NCBI RefSeq assembly: GCF_005049285.1
Contig: NZ_SOSC01000006.1
Span: forward strand, 1-64,000
Source: Halorientalis salina
GTDB lineage: Archaea; Halobacteriota; Halobacteria; Halobacteriales; Haloarculaceae
Length of the DNA: 64,000 nt
Direction of reading: 5' to 3'
Shown in pieces: positions 56,975 through 64,000 of this stretch. The position numbers and the translations under genes were made by a program. A model generated the notes under the pieces. It searched no databases, was not told where the DNA came from, and saw nothing but the letters and a program-made list of their open reading frames with translations. Within the stretch, counting starts at the first letter, position 1. Every line of letters begins with the position of its first letter.

Positions 56975-57118
56975 GGTTGTGAACTGTCATACAGGTGCGA
57001 GTCGTATCAGTGTTTCTTCGGATCCCTTACAAACAGTGTGAGAACAGAACTGGAGTTTCCAACGTTCCAGCGGGCAGGTTCGCGAGTTAACGATCGAAGG
57101 CAGACAGGTCGCGTGGGA

Positions 57119-57790
57119 TTACTCGACGGTGAGGGAGCCGTCCTGATGGAGATGGATCTCGTGGCCTTCGACGCCGAAGGAAAGGTAAGTCCCGGGGTCG
57201 GCGTCGACCAGTCGGACGACCTGGACGGCGTCGACGTAGGCCTCGGGATGGTCGAGGTGTCCGCGTTCGAGGTCGGTCTCCGCGGTCACGGTGTCGACGA
57301 TAGCCAGACTCAGCGGGACCCGCGTCGCCCCGCCGGCGTCGTCCTCGGCAGTGACGTAGATGGCGTCCAGATCCGTCTCGACGATGTCGATCGGGGCCGC
57401 AGCGTCGGGATCGGTCCCGTTGGCCGCCTGGTCTTCCCCCCAGATGTTCGTCACGATGCCGGTGTCGTCGGCGTCGGACTCGCTCTCGGCCTCGGTGTCC
57501 TCGTCGGTCGTGCCCGGTTCGGGACCGCCGAGGTTCGCCGGGAGGACCAGGTCGTCGTACTCACGGGCAACCTCGGTGAGACGCGTCCGGGCGGTAACGC
57601 CCATCACGTCGACGTAGGCGGCGACCAGGTCACCGACGACGGCCCGGTCGTCCTCGGCGACCTGCGCGACCTGGCCGTCGTCGGTCACGTCGATGCCCTC
57701 GACCGAGCGGGCGATGTCGACGGCCCGCTTGCCGAGCATCGTGCGCTGTGTCTCGATGAGGCGTTCGGCGAGGCGTTCGTAGCTACTCAT
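57119..57790 (-). CDS. Conserved haloarchaeal protein, unknown
   Basis: A 223-residue acidic soluble protein. The N-terminus is helical (SYERLAERLIETQRTMLGKRAVDIARS), the middle is low-complexity acidic (EDTEAESESDADD), and the C-terminal ~85 residues are beta-rich (IYVTAEDDAGGATRVPLSLAIV). No motif for catalysis or DNA binding. It starts one base after the stop of the small membrane protein upstream, with which it probably forms an operon. Confidence 0.68.
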   Translation of the reverse strand: MSSYERLAERLIETQRTMLGKRAVDIARSVEGIDVTDDGQVAQVAEDDRAVVGDLVAAYVDVMGVTARTRLTEVAREYDDLVLPANLGGPEPGTTDEDTEAESESDADDTGIVTNIWGEDQAANGTDPDAAAPIDIVETDLDAIYVTAEDDAGGATRVPLSLAIVDTVTAETDLERGHLDHPEAYVDAVQVVRLVDADPGTYLSFGVEGHEIHLHQDGSLTVE

Positions 57791-57791
57791 C

Positions 57792-58220
57792 CTAGGCGGT
57801 CGCGTGGCCGCTCATCGTCTCCCACAGCATGTAAAAGCCCGCCAGCAACAGGGCCGTCGCGACGAGATACACCGCGCTCTCGACGCTGCCCGGCGGACGC
57901 TCCATCTGCAGTATCTGTGACGCCCCGTCGAGGAGTCGCCAGACGGCGAAGACGACCACGCCACCGCCGGCGACGTAGAGCGCCTTCCCGATCTCGCCGC
58001 CGTACGCGCGTGCCGCCTGCACGACGAACCCGACGGCCCCGATCGAGAGCATCACCTGCGCGATGAGACTCGTCGCGTGCCACAGCCCGGGTTCCTCCGC
58101 CCCGTTCGCCCCGGTCTGAGCGAGCGCCGGCATGGCAAAGGCGACGCTCCCGACAGAGACGAGACACACCAGTAGTCCGACCCCACGTACCAGTCCGCGA
58201 ACAGTGCGTGTCATTCTCAT
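57792..58220 (-). CDS. Membrane protein with signal-like N-terminus, unknown
   Basis: A 142-residue protein. A signal-like N-terminus (TVRGLVRGVGLLVCLVSVGS) is followed by three hydrophobic helices (about 48-68, 80-100, 115-135). It lies one base before the next gene. The ATG at 58220 was chosen because it precedes the signal; an alternative is 58214. Function unknown. Confidence 0.68.
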   Translation of the reverse strand: MRMTRTVRGLVRGVGLLVCLVSVGSVAFAMPALAQTGANGAEEPGLWHATSLIAQVMLSIGAVGFVVQAARAYGGEIGKALYVAGGGVVVFAVWRLLDGASQILQMERPPGSVESAVYLVATALLLAGFYMLWETMSGHATA

Positions 58221-58396
58221 GCGACTTTCAGGCGAACCGGTAATAACTGTTTGCCCACAGCGGCCAGTGGTCGAACCTTTCAGCGACGACCACAAATTAT
58301 TCAAACTATAATTGTTCTAAATTAACGTGTCGTCCCCGTTCGGCCGTCGTTCTCGGTGGGGAGAACGACAGCGCCGAGACCCCTGCACGACCACAC

Positions 58397-58777
58397 ATGA
58401 CGACCGACGCCCTGGACATCGACCGCCCGTCGAACGGACAGCCAACCACGAGCACCGGCCGACTCACTACCCTCCGAGTACGCCTCGTCGAACGCGAACG
58501 CGCCCTGTGGTGCCTCGTCGCCGTCGTCCTCTGTGCCGACGTGCTGTCGACCTACGTCGGACTCGCAGTCGGCGGAACCGAAGGGAACCCGATCGTCCGA
58601 ACGGCCCTCGCCGACGGCGGGTTCGCAGCCTTTACGGCGTTGAAACTCGCCGCCGTCAGTTTCGGCGTCTCGGCCTGGGTCGTGCTGCCGCGACCGAACC
58701 GGCTCGTCGTCCCACTGGGGCTGGCGCTGCCCTGGACCGCGACGACGCTGGTCAACCTCGGCGTACTGCTCGGGTAG
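58397..58777 (+). CDS. DUF5658-type membrane protein
   Basis: A 126-residue protein with about four helices and the typical DUF5658 core, AVVLCADVLSTYVGLAVGGTEGNP, where the Asp and the EGNP are conserved. Family members are small membrane proteins of unknown role. A TATA-rich stretch at 58306-58325 is the likely promoter for this gene. Confidence 0.72.
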   Translation: MTTDALDIDRPSNGQPTTSTGRLTTLRVRLVERERALWCLVAVVLCADVLSTYVGLAVGGTEGNPIVRTALADGGFAAFTALKLAAVSFGVSAWVVLPRPNRLVVPLGLALPWTATTLVNLGVLLG

Positions 58778-58822
58778 TCGGATTCGCCTTTGCTCACGGC
58801 TCACTTCGTTCACCGCTCGCTT

Positions 58823-58973
58823 CGAGGCGCTCTCTCCGGTCGCGCCTCGCCCTTCCTCACGGGTCGTGCCTCGCCGTTTGCCTTTCCGAGGCGCTCTCTC
58901 CGGTCGCGCCTCGCTCTTCCTCACGGGTCGTGCCTCCCCGTTCGGTTCGAGGCCTCCCTCCGGTCGGCCTCGC
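58823..58973. repeat. Three direct copies of a palindromic repeat
   Basis: CGAGGCGCTCTCTCCGGTCGCGCCTCGC occurs at 58823-58850 and 58887-58914 (64-base period, 1-2 differences), and a shorter variant at 58948-58973. Each forms a GAGGC/GCCTC hairpin. The linker between copies, including CTTCCTCACGGGTCGTGCCTC, is repeated too. A fourth related copy is at 52703-52728. The last copy overlaps the amidohydrolase C-terminus. Confidence 0.75.
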
Positions 58974-59808
58974 TCCCCAAAAACCTCGTCGCCGTCCGAG
59001 CGAAGACGTCCCGGCAGACCGACTCGGACAGGTCGCGTGCGAGCAGGCCCGCCCGCTCCTGTTCGTACTCGTAGGGGATGTTCGGGAAATCGGAGCCGTA
59101 CATGACCGACTCGGAGAGTTCGGCGAGCGTCTCGTCCGCGATAGCAGCAGGGTCGAAATCGACGACCTCCGGCGAGCGCGGGGCCATCGCCATCGTGGTG
59201 TCGAGGAACACCTGTTCGTGGTCGCGGGCCATGTCGAGGAACCGGTCGACCTCGTAGGTTCCCATGTGGGCGGCACAGGCCCGCACGTCGGGATACGAGG
59301 CGACGAACTCCGCGAACCGGTCGGCCCCGACGTAGGGGCTGTCCTCGAACATCGGTGCCGTCCCGGCGTGGAACAGGATCGGCCGGTCGTACTCGGCGGC
59401 CAACTCGAAGGCCGGATCGAGCCGCGGGTCGGTCGGGCCACACTCCTGGACCGGGCACTGGAACTTCAACCCGCGCGCGCCGGCCTCGAAGGCATCGCGG
59501 ACGACCGACTCGACGGGGTCGTCGCCGTGGACTGTGGCGAAGGGCACGGCCATCTCGGAGTCGGCCGCCCGGTCGAGCACCCAGTCGTTGAGGTCGGCGG
59601 CGATGCCGGGCTCGTGGGCGTAGGGAAGCGCGAAGTACCGGTCGACGCCGGCGTCCCGGAGGTGCGCTTCGATCGCCGCCCGGGACGTGGGGTGGTCGAA
59701 CGACCACCCGGTTTCGGCCGAGAGGACCTCGCGGATGGCGTCGAGCAGTCGCTCGGGCATGAGGTGGACGTGGGCGTCGGTCGCGGGCGCGAACTGGCCC
59801 TCGGACAT
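58921..59808 (-). CDS. Amidohydrolase family protein (TIM barrel)
   Basis: A 295-residue amidohydrolase_2-type protein. Metal-ligand motifs: TDAHVHL near the N-terminus, ILFHAGTAPM, CAAHMGTYE and YGSDFPNIP near the C-terminus. These decarboxylate or hydrolyse small aromatic or lactone substrates; substrate unknown. The ATG at 59808 was chosen because TTTATTGG (about 59829-59836, minus) is 25 bases upstream and would start transcription there. The last 16 residues (EADRREASNRTGRHDP) are encoded by repeat DNA, so the original stop may have been lost. Confidence 0.82.
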   Translation of the reverse strand: MSEGQFAPATDAHVHLMPERLLDAIREVLSAETGWSFDHPTSRAAIEAHLRDAGVDRYFALPYAHEPGIAADLNDWVLDRAADSEMAVPFATVHGDDPVESVVRDAFEAGARGLKFQCPVQECGPTDPRLDPAFELAAEYDRPILFHAGTAPMFEDSPYVGADRFAEFVASYPDVRACAAHMGTYEVDRFLDMARDHEQVFLDTTMAMAPRSPEVVDFDPAAIADETLAELSESVMYGSDFPNIPYEYEQERAGLLARDLSESVCRDVFARTATRFLGSEADRREASNRTGRHDP

Positions 59809-59894
59809 GTCCCAAGCCACGGCGACCCTGCCAATAAATCCGGAGGGCGATCGACCGGGAAACCTTCTTTGTGCGTGCGGTCGACCCCTCGTCC

Positions 59895-60320
59895 ATGTCC
59901 GAGGACTGCATCTTCTGTCAGATCGTCGCCGGAGAGATCCCGAGCCACACCGTCTACGAAGACGAGGACGTGTTCGCCTTCCTCGACGTGAACCCGCTCG
60001 CGCCGGGCCACACGCTCGTCATCCCGAAGGGCCACCACGAGCGGCTGAACGACCTGCCCGACGACGTGGCCGACTCGCTGTACGAGACGCTCCACGACCT
60101 GATTCCGGCCGTCGAGGACGCCGTCGACGCGCCCGCGAGCAACGTCGGCTTCAACAACGGCGACGCGAGCGGCCAGGAAGTGCCCCACGTCCACGGCCAC
60201 GTCATCCCGCGGTTCGAGGGCGACGGCGGCAACCCCATCCACGCCGTCGGCGGGTCCGCGCCGGATCTGGACGACGACGAACTCGCAGCCATCGCCGAGG
60301 ACATCGAGGCCGACCAGTAG
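59895..60320 (+). CDS. HIT family nucleotide hydrolase/transferase
   Basis: A 141-residue histidine-triad protein starting MSEDCIFCQIVAGEIP. The catalytic triad is His98, His100, His102 in HVHGHVIPR. HIT proteins hydrolyse adenosine phosphoramidates or dinucleotides. The N-terminal CIFC may bind zinc. The ATG at 59895 is the family start. Single-gene unit. Confidence 0.92.
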   Translation: MSEDCIFCQIVAGEIPSHTVYEDEDVFAFLDVNPLAPGHTLVIPKGHHERLNDLPDDVADSLYETLHDLIPAVEDAVDAPASNVGFNNGDASGQEVPHVHGHVIPRFEGDGGNPIHAVGGSAPDLDDDELAAIAEDIEADQ

Positions 60321-60379
60321 CGCCGACCTGTCACTCGAAGAACCGTAGGTTTTTATCGGAAAACGAGGGACCCTGAGCC

Positions 60380-61123
60380 GTGACCACCAGTAGTTCGCTC
60401 GCGCTCGTCGGGGTGACGGGGGGCGCGGGGACGACACGACTGACCGTCGAGTTCGGCGCGACGCTCGCGCGGGCGGGCCGGGACGTGGCGCTCGTCGACG
60501 CCGCGTTCGCGACCCAGGGGCTCGCGACGCACGTGCCCGGCCGCATCGACCCGGACGTGACCGCGCTCGTGACCGACGCCACCGATCTGGCGCTCGACGC
60601 CGGCCTGGCCGAGTACCCCGTCGACCTCCCGGGTCGACTGGCGGTCTGTCCCGCCAGAGCACCGTTCGAGCGGTTGGCCAGGGCGAAGACGCCCGAGGCC
60701 GCCCGACAGTTCGAGGACCGACTCGCGACGGCTGCCCGGCAGTTCGACCACGTGATCGTCGACGTGCCGCCGGTGGCCGACAACCAGGCGCTCGCCGCGG
60801 TGTCGGCCGCCGACCGCGTCGGCGCGGTGGTGCCGGCGACCGAACGCGGCTTCGACCGGGTACCGGCGATGCAGGACCGGCTCCACGACGTGAACGCGCC
60901 GGCCGACGCGGTCATCGCCAACCGGGTCGACGAGGGCGAGACCCTCGAGGGCGTCGACGCCACCGTCCCGGAAAGCGACGCGACCGCGGTCAGTGACCTG
61001 CCGGTCTGTGCGGACCCGGAGACGACCTTTGCCCCCGCCGTCGCCGCGGCGGTCGAGACGGCATTCGAGACGACGCTCGACCTGTCCTTCCCCGAGGAGG
61101 GGTTGTTCGATGGGTACCGCTGA
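60380..61123 (+). CDS. MinD/ParA-fold protein lacking P-loop lysines
   Basis: A 247-residue protein with a MinD/ParA-like fold: a P-loop-like GVTGGAGTTRLTVE (11-24), an Asp-containing switch VALVDAAFATQ and a Walker B VIVDVPPVADN. Both lysines expected in the deviant Walker A (KGGxGK) are missing (Thr13 and Thr18 positions), as in CpaE/TadZ-type relatives. So it probably binds nucleotide weakly or not at all. TTTTTATCGG about 30 bases upstream supports the GTG start. Role unknown; possibly localisation. Confidence 0.75.
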   Translation: MTTSSSLALVGVTGGAGTTRLTVEFGATLARAGRDVALVDAAFATQGLATHVPGRIDPDVTALVTDATDLALDAGLAEYPVDLPGRLAVCPARAPFERLARAKTPEAARQFEDRLATAARQFDHVIVDVPPVADNQALAAVSAADRVGAVVPATERGFDRVPAMQDRLHDVNAPADAVIANRVDEGETLEGVDATVPESDATAVSDLPVCADPETTFAPAVAAAVETAFETTLDLSFPEEGLFDGYR

Positions 61124-61178
61124 GGCGATCAGACGGCGGCCGGGAAACCCCTTTACTCGGGGGACTCCAAGTGCAGCC

Positions 61179-61400
61179 ATGGCAAAGGAGTCGTGCGACG
61201 GGTGTGGGCAGGGCGTCACGATCGCCGGGGGGATCAGCGATTTCTGGTCGCTCTCGCGGGACAAGACGGAGGGGCTGGCGCTCGAACTCGCCGACGGGTC
61301 GGAGTGGTTCCTCTGTAACGACTGCATCGAACAGCTCCCGGACGACCGCGACGTCACCGCGGCGGACGTGCGGGACCTGCCGGAGTGGACTGACGGGTGA
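61179..61400 (+). CDS. DUF7561-type zinc-ribbon protein
   Basis: A 73-residue protein. CDGCG near the N-terminus and CNDC near residue 49 give a four-cysteine zinc ribbon, with FWSLSRDKTEGLALELADG between. This matches the small haloarchaeal DUF7561 family. A CCCCTTTACTC box about 28 bases upstream indicates the ATG at 61179. It precedes the helicase by 40 bases on the same strand. Confidence 0.75.
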   Translation: MAKESCDGCGQGVTIAGGISDFWSLSRDKTEGLALELADGSEWFLCNDCIEQLPDDRDVTAADVRDLPEWTDG

Positions 61401-61440
61401 AGCCGATGACTTTAGGCTGTCCGGGTCACTTTCCCGGAAC

Positions 61441-63180
61441 GTGAACCCCGCCCGGATACACGATGGCTTCCCCGCGCCCTCCTACCGGGGTGCCCAGGAG
61501 CAGGCCCTGGACGACATCCGCGCCGCCTTCGAGCGGGGCAAGGACGTCGTGCTGGTGCGTGCCCCCACCGGGAGCGGGAAGTCCCTGCTCGCGCGGGCCA
61601 TCGCCGGGTGTGCGCGCCGTGCCGGCGACGCCGAGGCCCACGAGCCCATCGGGGCGTACTACACCACCCCGCAGGTCTCCCAGCTCGACGACGTGGCCGC
61701 CGACGAACTGCTGGAGGACCTGAACGTCATCCGCGGGAAGAACAACTACTCCTGTATCCTCCCCGGGGAGACCGACACCCCCGTCGATCAGGCACCCTGC
61801 GCTCGCGAGCGGATGTTCGACTGCCAGGTCAAACACCGGTGTCCCTACTTCTCCGATCGGTCCATCGCCTCGAATCGCAACATCGCGGCGATGACGCTGG
61901 CCTACTTCATGCAGACGGCCGGGTCGGACGTGTTCGGCAAACGTGACGTGGTGGTCGTCGACGAGGCGCATGGACTCAGCGAATGGGCCGAAATGTACGC
62001 GACCATCGACCTCTCGCCGGGCCGGGTGCCGGTCTGGGACGACATCCAACCACCGAACATCGGTGGCGATCTGGACGCGGCGGCCGACTACGCCGACCGC
62101 GTGATGACGGTCTGCTCGCGCCGCCAGGAGGAACTCCGGGGCAACGCGGAGCTAACCCCCGACGAGGTGGCCGAACGCGACCGCCTCACGGAGTTGATCT
62201 CGGAGCTCCAGTGGTTCCTGGAGGACTACCGGGACACCGAGAGCGGGACGACGTGGGTCGTCGACCAGCCCGACGGCGAGGGCAGCGCCGTCACGGTCAA
62301 GCCCATGGCCCCCGAGCGCTATCTCAAACACACCGTCTGGGACCGGGGCAACAAGTTCGCGCTGCTGTCGGCCACGATTCTGAACAAGGACGCTTTCTGT
62401 GCCGGAGCCGGGCTCTCGCCCGACCGCGTGGCCCTGGTCGAGGTGCCCCACACGTTCCCCGTCGAGAACCGGCCGCTGTACGACGTGACCCAGGGGAAGA
62501 TGACCTACGAGGACCGCGACGAGACCCTCCCCGCCATCGCCCGCACGCTCGTCCGGCTGATGCAAACCCACCCCGACGAGAAGGGGATCGTTCACTGTCA
62601 CTCCTATGGAATACAGGAGCGGCTGGCCGACCAGCTCGCGGACCTCGGCGTCGAGAGTCGCGTCCGGTCCCACGACAGGGAGAACCGCGACGCCGTGCTT
62701 TCGACCTGGAAGCGAAGCGACGGCAACGAGGTGTTCCTCTCGGTCAAGATGGAGGAGGCGCTGGACCTGGAGGGTGACCTGGCGCGCTGGCAGCTCCTGT
62801 GTAAAGCGCCCTATCCCAACACCCGCGACTCGCGGGTGGCGCGTCGACTGGAAGAGGGCCAGTGGGGCTGGTACTACCGGGCGGCGCTGCGGACGGTCAT
62901 CCAGGCCTGCGGGCGGGTGATCCGGGCCCCCGACGACTACGGGGCGACGTATCTGGGGGACTCCTCGCTCCTCGATCTCTTCGAGCGCGCGCGGACGGAC
63001 ATGCCCGACTGGTTCGCCGCGCAGGTCGACCGGATGACCGAACCGGACCTGCCGACGTTCGACCCGGCGGCCGCAGTCGGCGACGACGCTGGCGGGAGCA
63101 GTCGCTCCCGGTCCCGGTCGCGTCGGCGGTCGTCGGCCGGCGACGATTCCCACCCCCTGTCGGACGTCTGGGAGAGCTAG
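61441..63180 (+). CDS. XPD/DinG-like Fe-S helicase
   Basis: A 579-residue superfamily 2 helicase. Motif I is APTGSGKS (41-48), motif II DEAH (174-177), and motif VI lies in QACGRVIRAPDDYG. Four cysteines (105, 120, 128, 134) between motifs Ia and II match the Fe-S cluster of XPD/DinG enzymes, which unwind 5'-3' in DNA repair. The C-terminal tail is Ser/Arg-rich (SSRSRSRSRRRSSAG). Start is GTG, supported by a promoter-like ACTTTAGG 25-30 bases upstream. Its stop overlaps a small minus-strand gene. Confidence 0.88.
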   Translation: MNPARIHDGFPAPSYRGAQEQALDDIRAAFERGKDVVLVRAPTGSGKSLLARAIAGCARRAGDAEAHEPIGAYYTTPQVSQLDDVAADELLEDLNVIRGKNNYSCILPGETDTPVDQAPCARERMFDCQVKHRCPYFSDRSIASNRNIAAMTLAYFMQTAGSDVFGKRDVVVVDEAHGLSEWAEMYATIDLSPGRVPVWDDIQPPNIGGDLDAAADYADRVMTVCSRRQEELRGNAELTPDEVAERDRLTELISELQWFLEDYRDTESGTTWVVDQPDGEGSAVTVKPMAPERYLKHTVWDRGNKFALLSATILNKDAFCAGAGLSPDRVALVEVPHTFPVENRPLYDVTQGKMTYEDRDETLPAIARTLVRLMQTHPDEKGIVHCHSYGIQERLADQLADLGVESRVRSHDRENRDAVLSTWKRSDGNEVFLSVKMEEALDLEGDLARWQLLCKAPYPNTRDSRVARRLEEGQWGWYYRAALRTVIQACGRVIRAPDDYGATYLGDSSLLDLFERARTDMPDWFAAQVDRMTEPDLPTFDPAAAVGDDAGGSSRSRSRSRRRSSAGDDSHPLSDVWES

Positions 63181-63263
63181 AAGGCCGAGACAGCCGCGTA
63201 CGCGATGGGCGAGAGGACCATCAGCAACACGAAGACGAGCGCGATGATCTGTTGGCGGTCCAT
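63177..63263 (-). CDS. 28-residue single-helix membrane peptide
   Basis: An ATG-to-TAG frame of 28 codons encodes MDRQQIIALVFVLLMVLSPI followed by AYAAVSAF. The short charged N-terminus and one hydrophobic helix resemble small membrane peptides that I believe recur in haloarchaea, but no family name is known to me. It lies 62 bases downstream of the Taw2-like gene on the same strand, so it may be co-transcribed. The stop is interlocked with the helicase stop. Confidence 0.6.
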   Translation of the reverse strand: MDRQQIIALVFVLLMVLSPIAYAAVSAF

Positions 63264-63325
63264 ACTCGAACTCCTTCGTCCACTCAATTATGCCTTTCGA
63301 GCGGACAGCCCCATCGAGCGGCTGC

Positions 63326-64000
63326 TCACTCGATCCTGGCGTCGACGACGACGTGAGCGACGCCCTCGCTGTACCCCTTGACCCGGTGCCGGCCGACGAC
63401 CTCGACCGTTCGGCCGGCGTCGGCGGCGGCCGCTTCCAGGCGCTCGATGGGACGGTCGAACACCAGTCCCTCGGGCGTCGCCTCGTGCATGTGGAGGATG
63501 CCGCCGGGTTCGAGCGCGTCGAACGCGCTGTCGAGGTACTCGTGGGCCTCGTAATACCCCATCACGACGCGGTCGGCCTCGACCTCGCCGGCCACGTCCC
63601 GGCAGTCCGCCCGGTAGATGTCCACCCGGTCGTGGACGTCGTTGAGTTTCGCGTTCTCCAGTAAGTACCGGAACGCCGTCGGGTTGTGTTCGGTGGCGGT
63701 CACGCGGGCACCGGCTCGGGCCATCGGGAGCGTGAAGTAGCCCACCCCGGCGAACATGTCGAAGACGCGCTCGCCGTTCTCGATGGTTTCGCCCATCCGT
63801 GCGCGTTCAGCCTTGTTCCCCGGCGAGAACATGACTTCCGCGAGGTCGAGTGCGTACTTCGTCCCGTGTTCGGTGTGGACGGTTTCGGTATCGCCGCTGC
63901 CCGCCAGGACCTCGACGTCGGGTTCGCGGTGCTGGCCGTCGATGCCGCCTCTGGCGAGGACGGTGTCGGCGTTGGCGTGGAGTTCGAGCAACGCTTCTCC
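63326..64000 (-). CDS. Taw2-like tRNA wybutosine enzyme (5' end cut by window)
   Basis: The C-terminal 224 residues of a Trm5/Taw2-family SAM-dependent enzyme that modifies G37 of tRNA-Phe. The SAM loop is VFDMFAGVGYFTLP; HGTKYALDLAEVMFSPGN is family-typical. Where Trm5 methylases have Asn-x-Pro, this has MGYYEAHEYL, and ILHMHEATPE follows, as in Taw2 (aminocarboxypropyl transfer). The frame is open to the window edge, so the start is outside. Confidence 0.82.
   Translation of the reverse strand, partial: GEALLELHANADTVLARGGIDGQHREPDVEVLAGSGDTETVHTEHGTKYALDLAEVMFSPGNKAERARMGETIENGERVFDMFAGVGYFTLPMARAGARVTATEHNPTAFRYLLENAKLNDVHDRVDIYRADCRDVAGEVEADRVVMGYYEAHEYLDSAFDALEPGGILHMHEATPEGLVFDRPIERLEAAAADAGRTVEVVGRHRVKGYSEGVAHVVVDARIE

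Overview
The window is chromosomal DNA of a halophilic archaeon (class Halobacteria). The evidence is the 16S-tRNA-Ala(UGC)-23S rRNA layout with upstream CTTAAG-type promoters, very acidic GC-rich proteins, TATA-box promoters placed about 25-30 bases before start codons, and many families known mainly from haloarchaea (MC1, HalOD1, DUF7344-type and bacterio-opsin-activator regulators, HVO_0234-type propeller). The 16S sequence and gene set suggest the Haloarcula/Halomicrobium group, but that placement is inference.

Layout. 1-3085: rRNA operon on the minus strand (5' part of 23S, tRNA-Ala, 16S, processing stems, three upstream promoters and one spacer promoter). 3.4-11.8 kb: housekeeping block with chromatin protein MC1, an AbrB-like small protein, pyrD, pheS-pheT, a thermosome subunit and a DUF6159-type membrane protein. 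11.9-13.4 kb: a TnpB-only (IS1341-type) element beside tRNA-Ser(GGA). 13.4-19.3 kb: RidA, a 3-hydroxybutyrate dehydrogenase/patatin pair that looks like a polyhydroxyalkanoate-mobilising operon, ilvA, a GGCT-like protein, a solitary Cas4-like protein with apparently missing nuclease residues, a run of hairpins, and a Cmi4-like protein. 19.4-25.5 kb: a large membrane Fe-S electron-transfer protein, an LssY_C membrane protein, a small DUF7344-HalOD1 pair, an HTH_10 regulator and a DedA protein. 25.5-29.6 kb: hemB and a four-gene DUF4129-DUF7269-DUF58-DUF7519 operon. 30.1-34.4 kb: amtB-glnK-lrp and an SLC13/RCK transporter. 34.6-41.4 kb: a lipoprotein, hemL, a three-gene ABC export cassette, a propeller protein and prs. 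41.4-54.6 kb: a Tat-exported hydrolase, ileS, a uracil-DNA glycosylase, a 1233-residue PAS/GAF/HTH regulator, a ZIP transporter and a four-repeat LEA2 membrane protein. 54.6-64 kb: membrane and hypothetical proteins, a thiolase, an amidohydrolase next to tandem hairpin repeats, HIT, a MinD-like protein without P-loop lysines, a zinc-ribbon protein, an XPD/DinG-like helicase, a 28-residue membrane peptide and a truncated Taw2-like gene.

Most genes appear to be driven by promoters giving leaderless or nearly leaderless transcripts; this decided several start codons. Operons are tight, with ATGA/GTGA/TGATG overlaps. No CRISPR array, prophage, integrase or replication origin was seen. The points most worth follow-up are the solitary Cas4-like protein with the five-hairpin spacer next to it, the TnpB with an apparent single-base frameshift, the PHA-mobilisation pair, the class-2-like PyrD with a class-1 cysteine, and dispersed palindromic repeats that reach into the end of the amidohydrolase gene.
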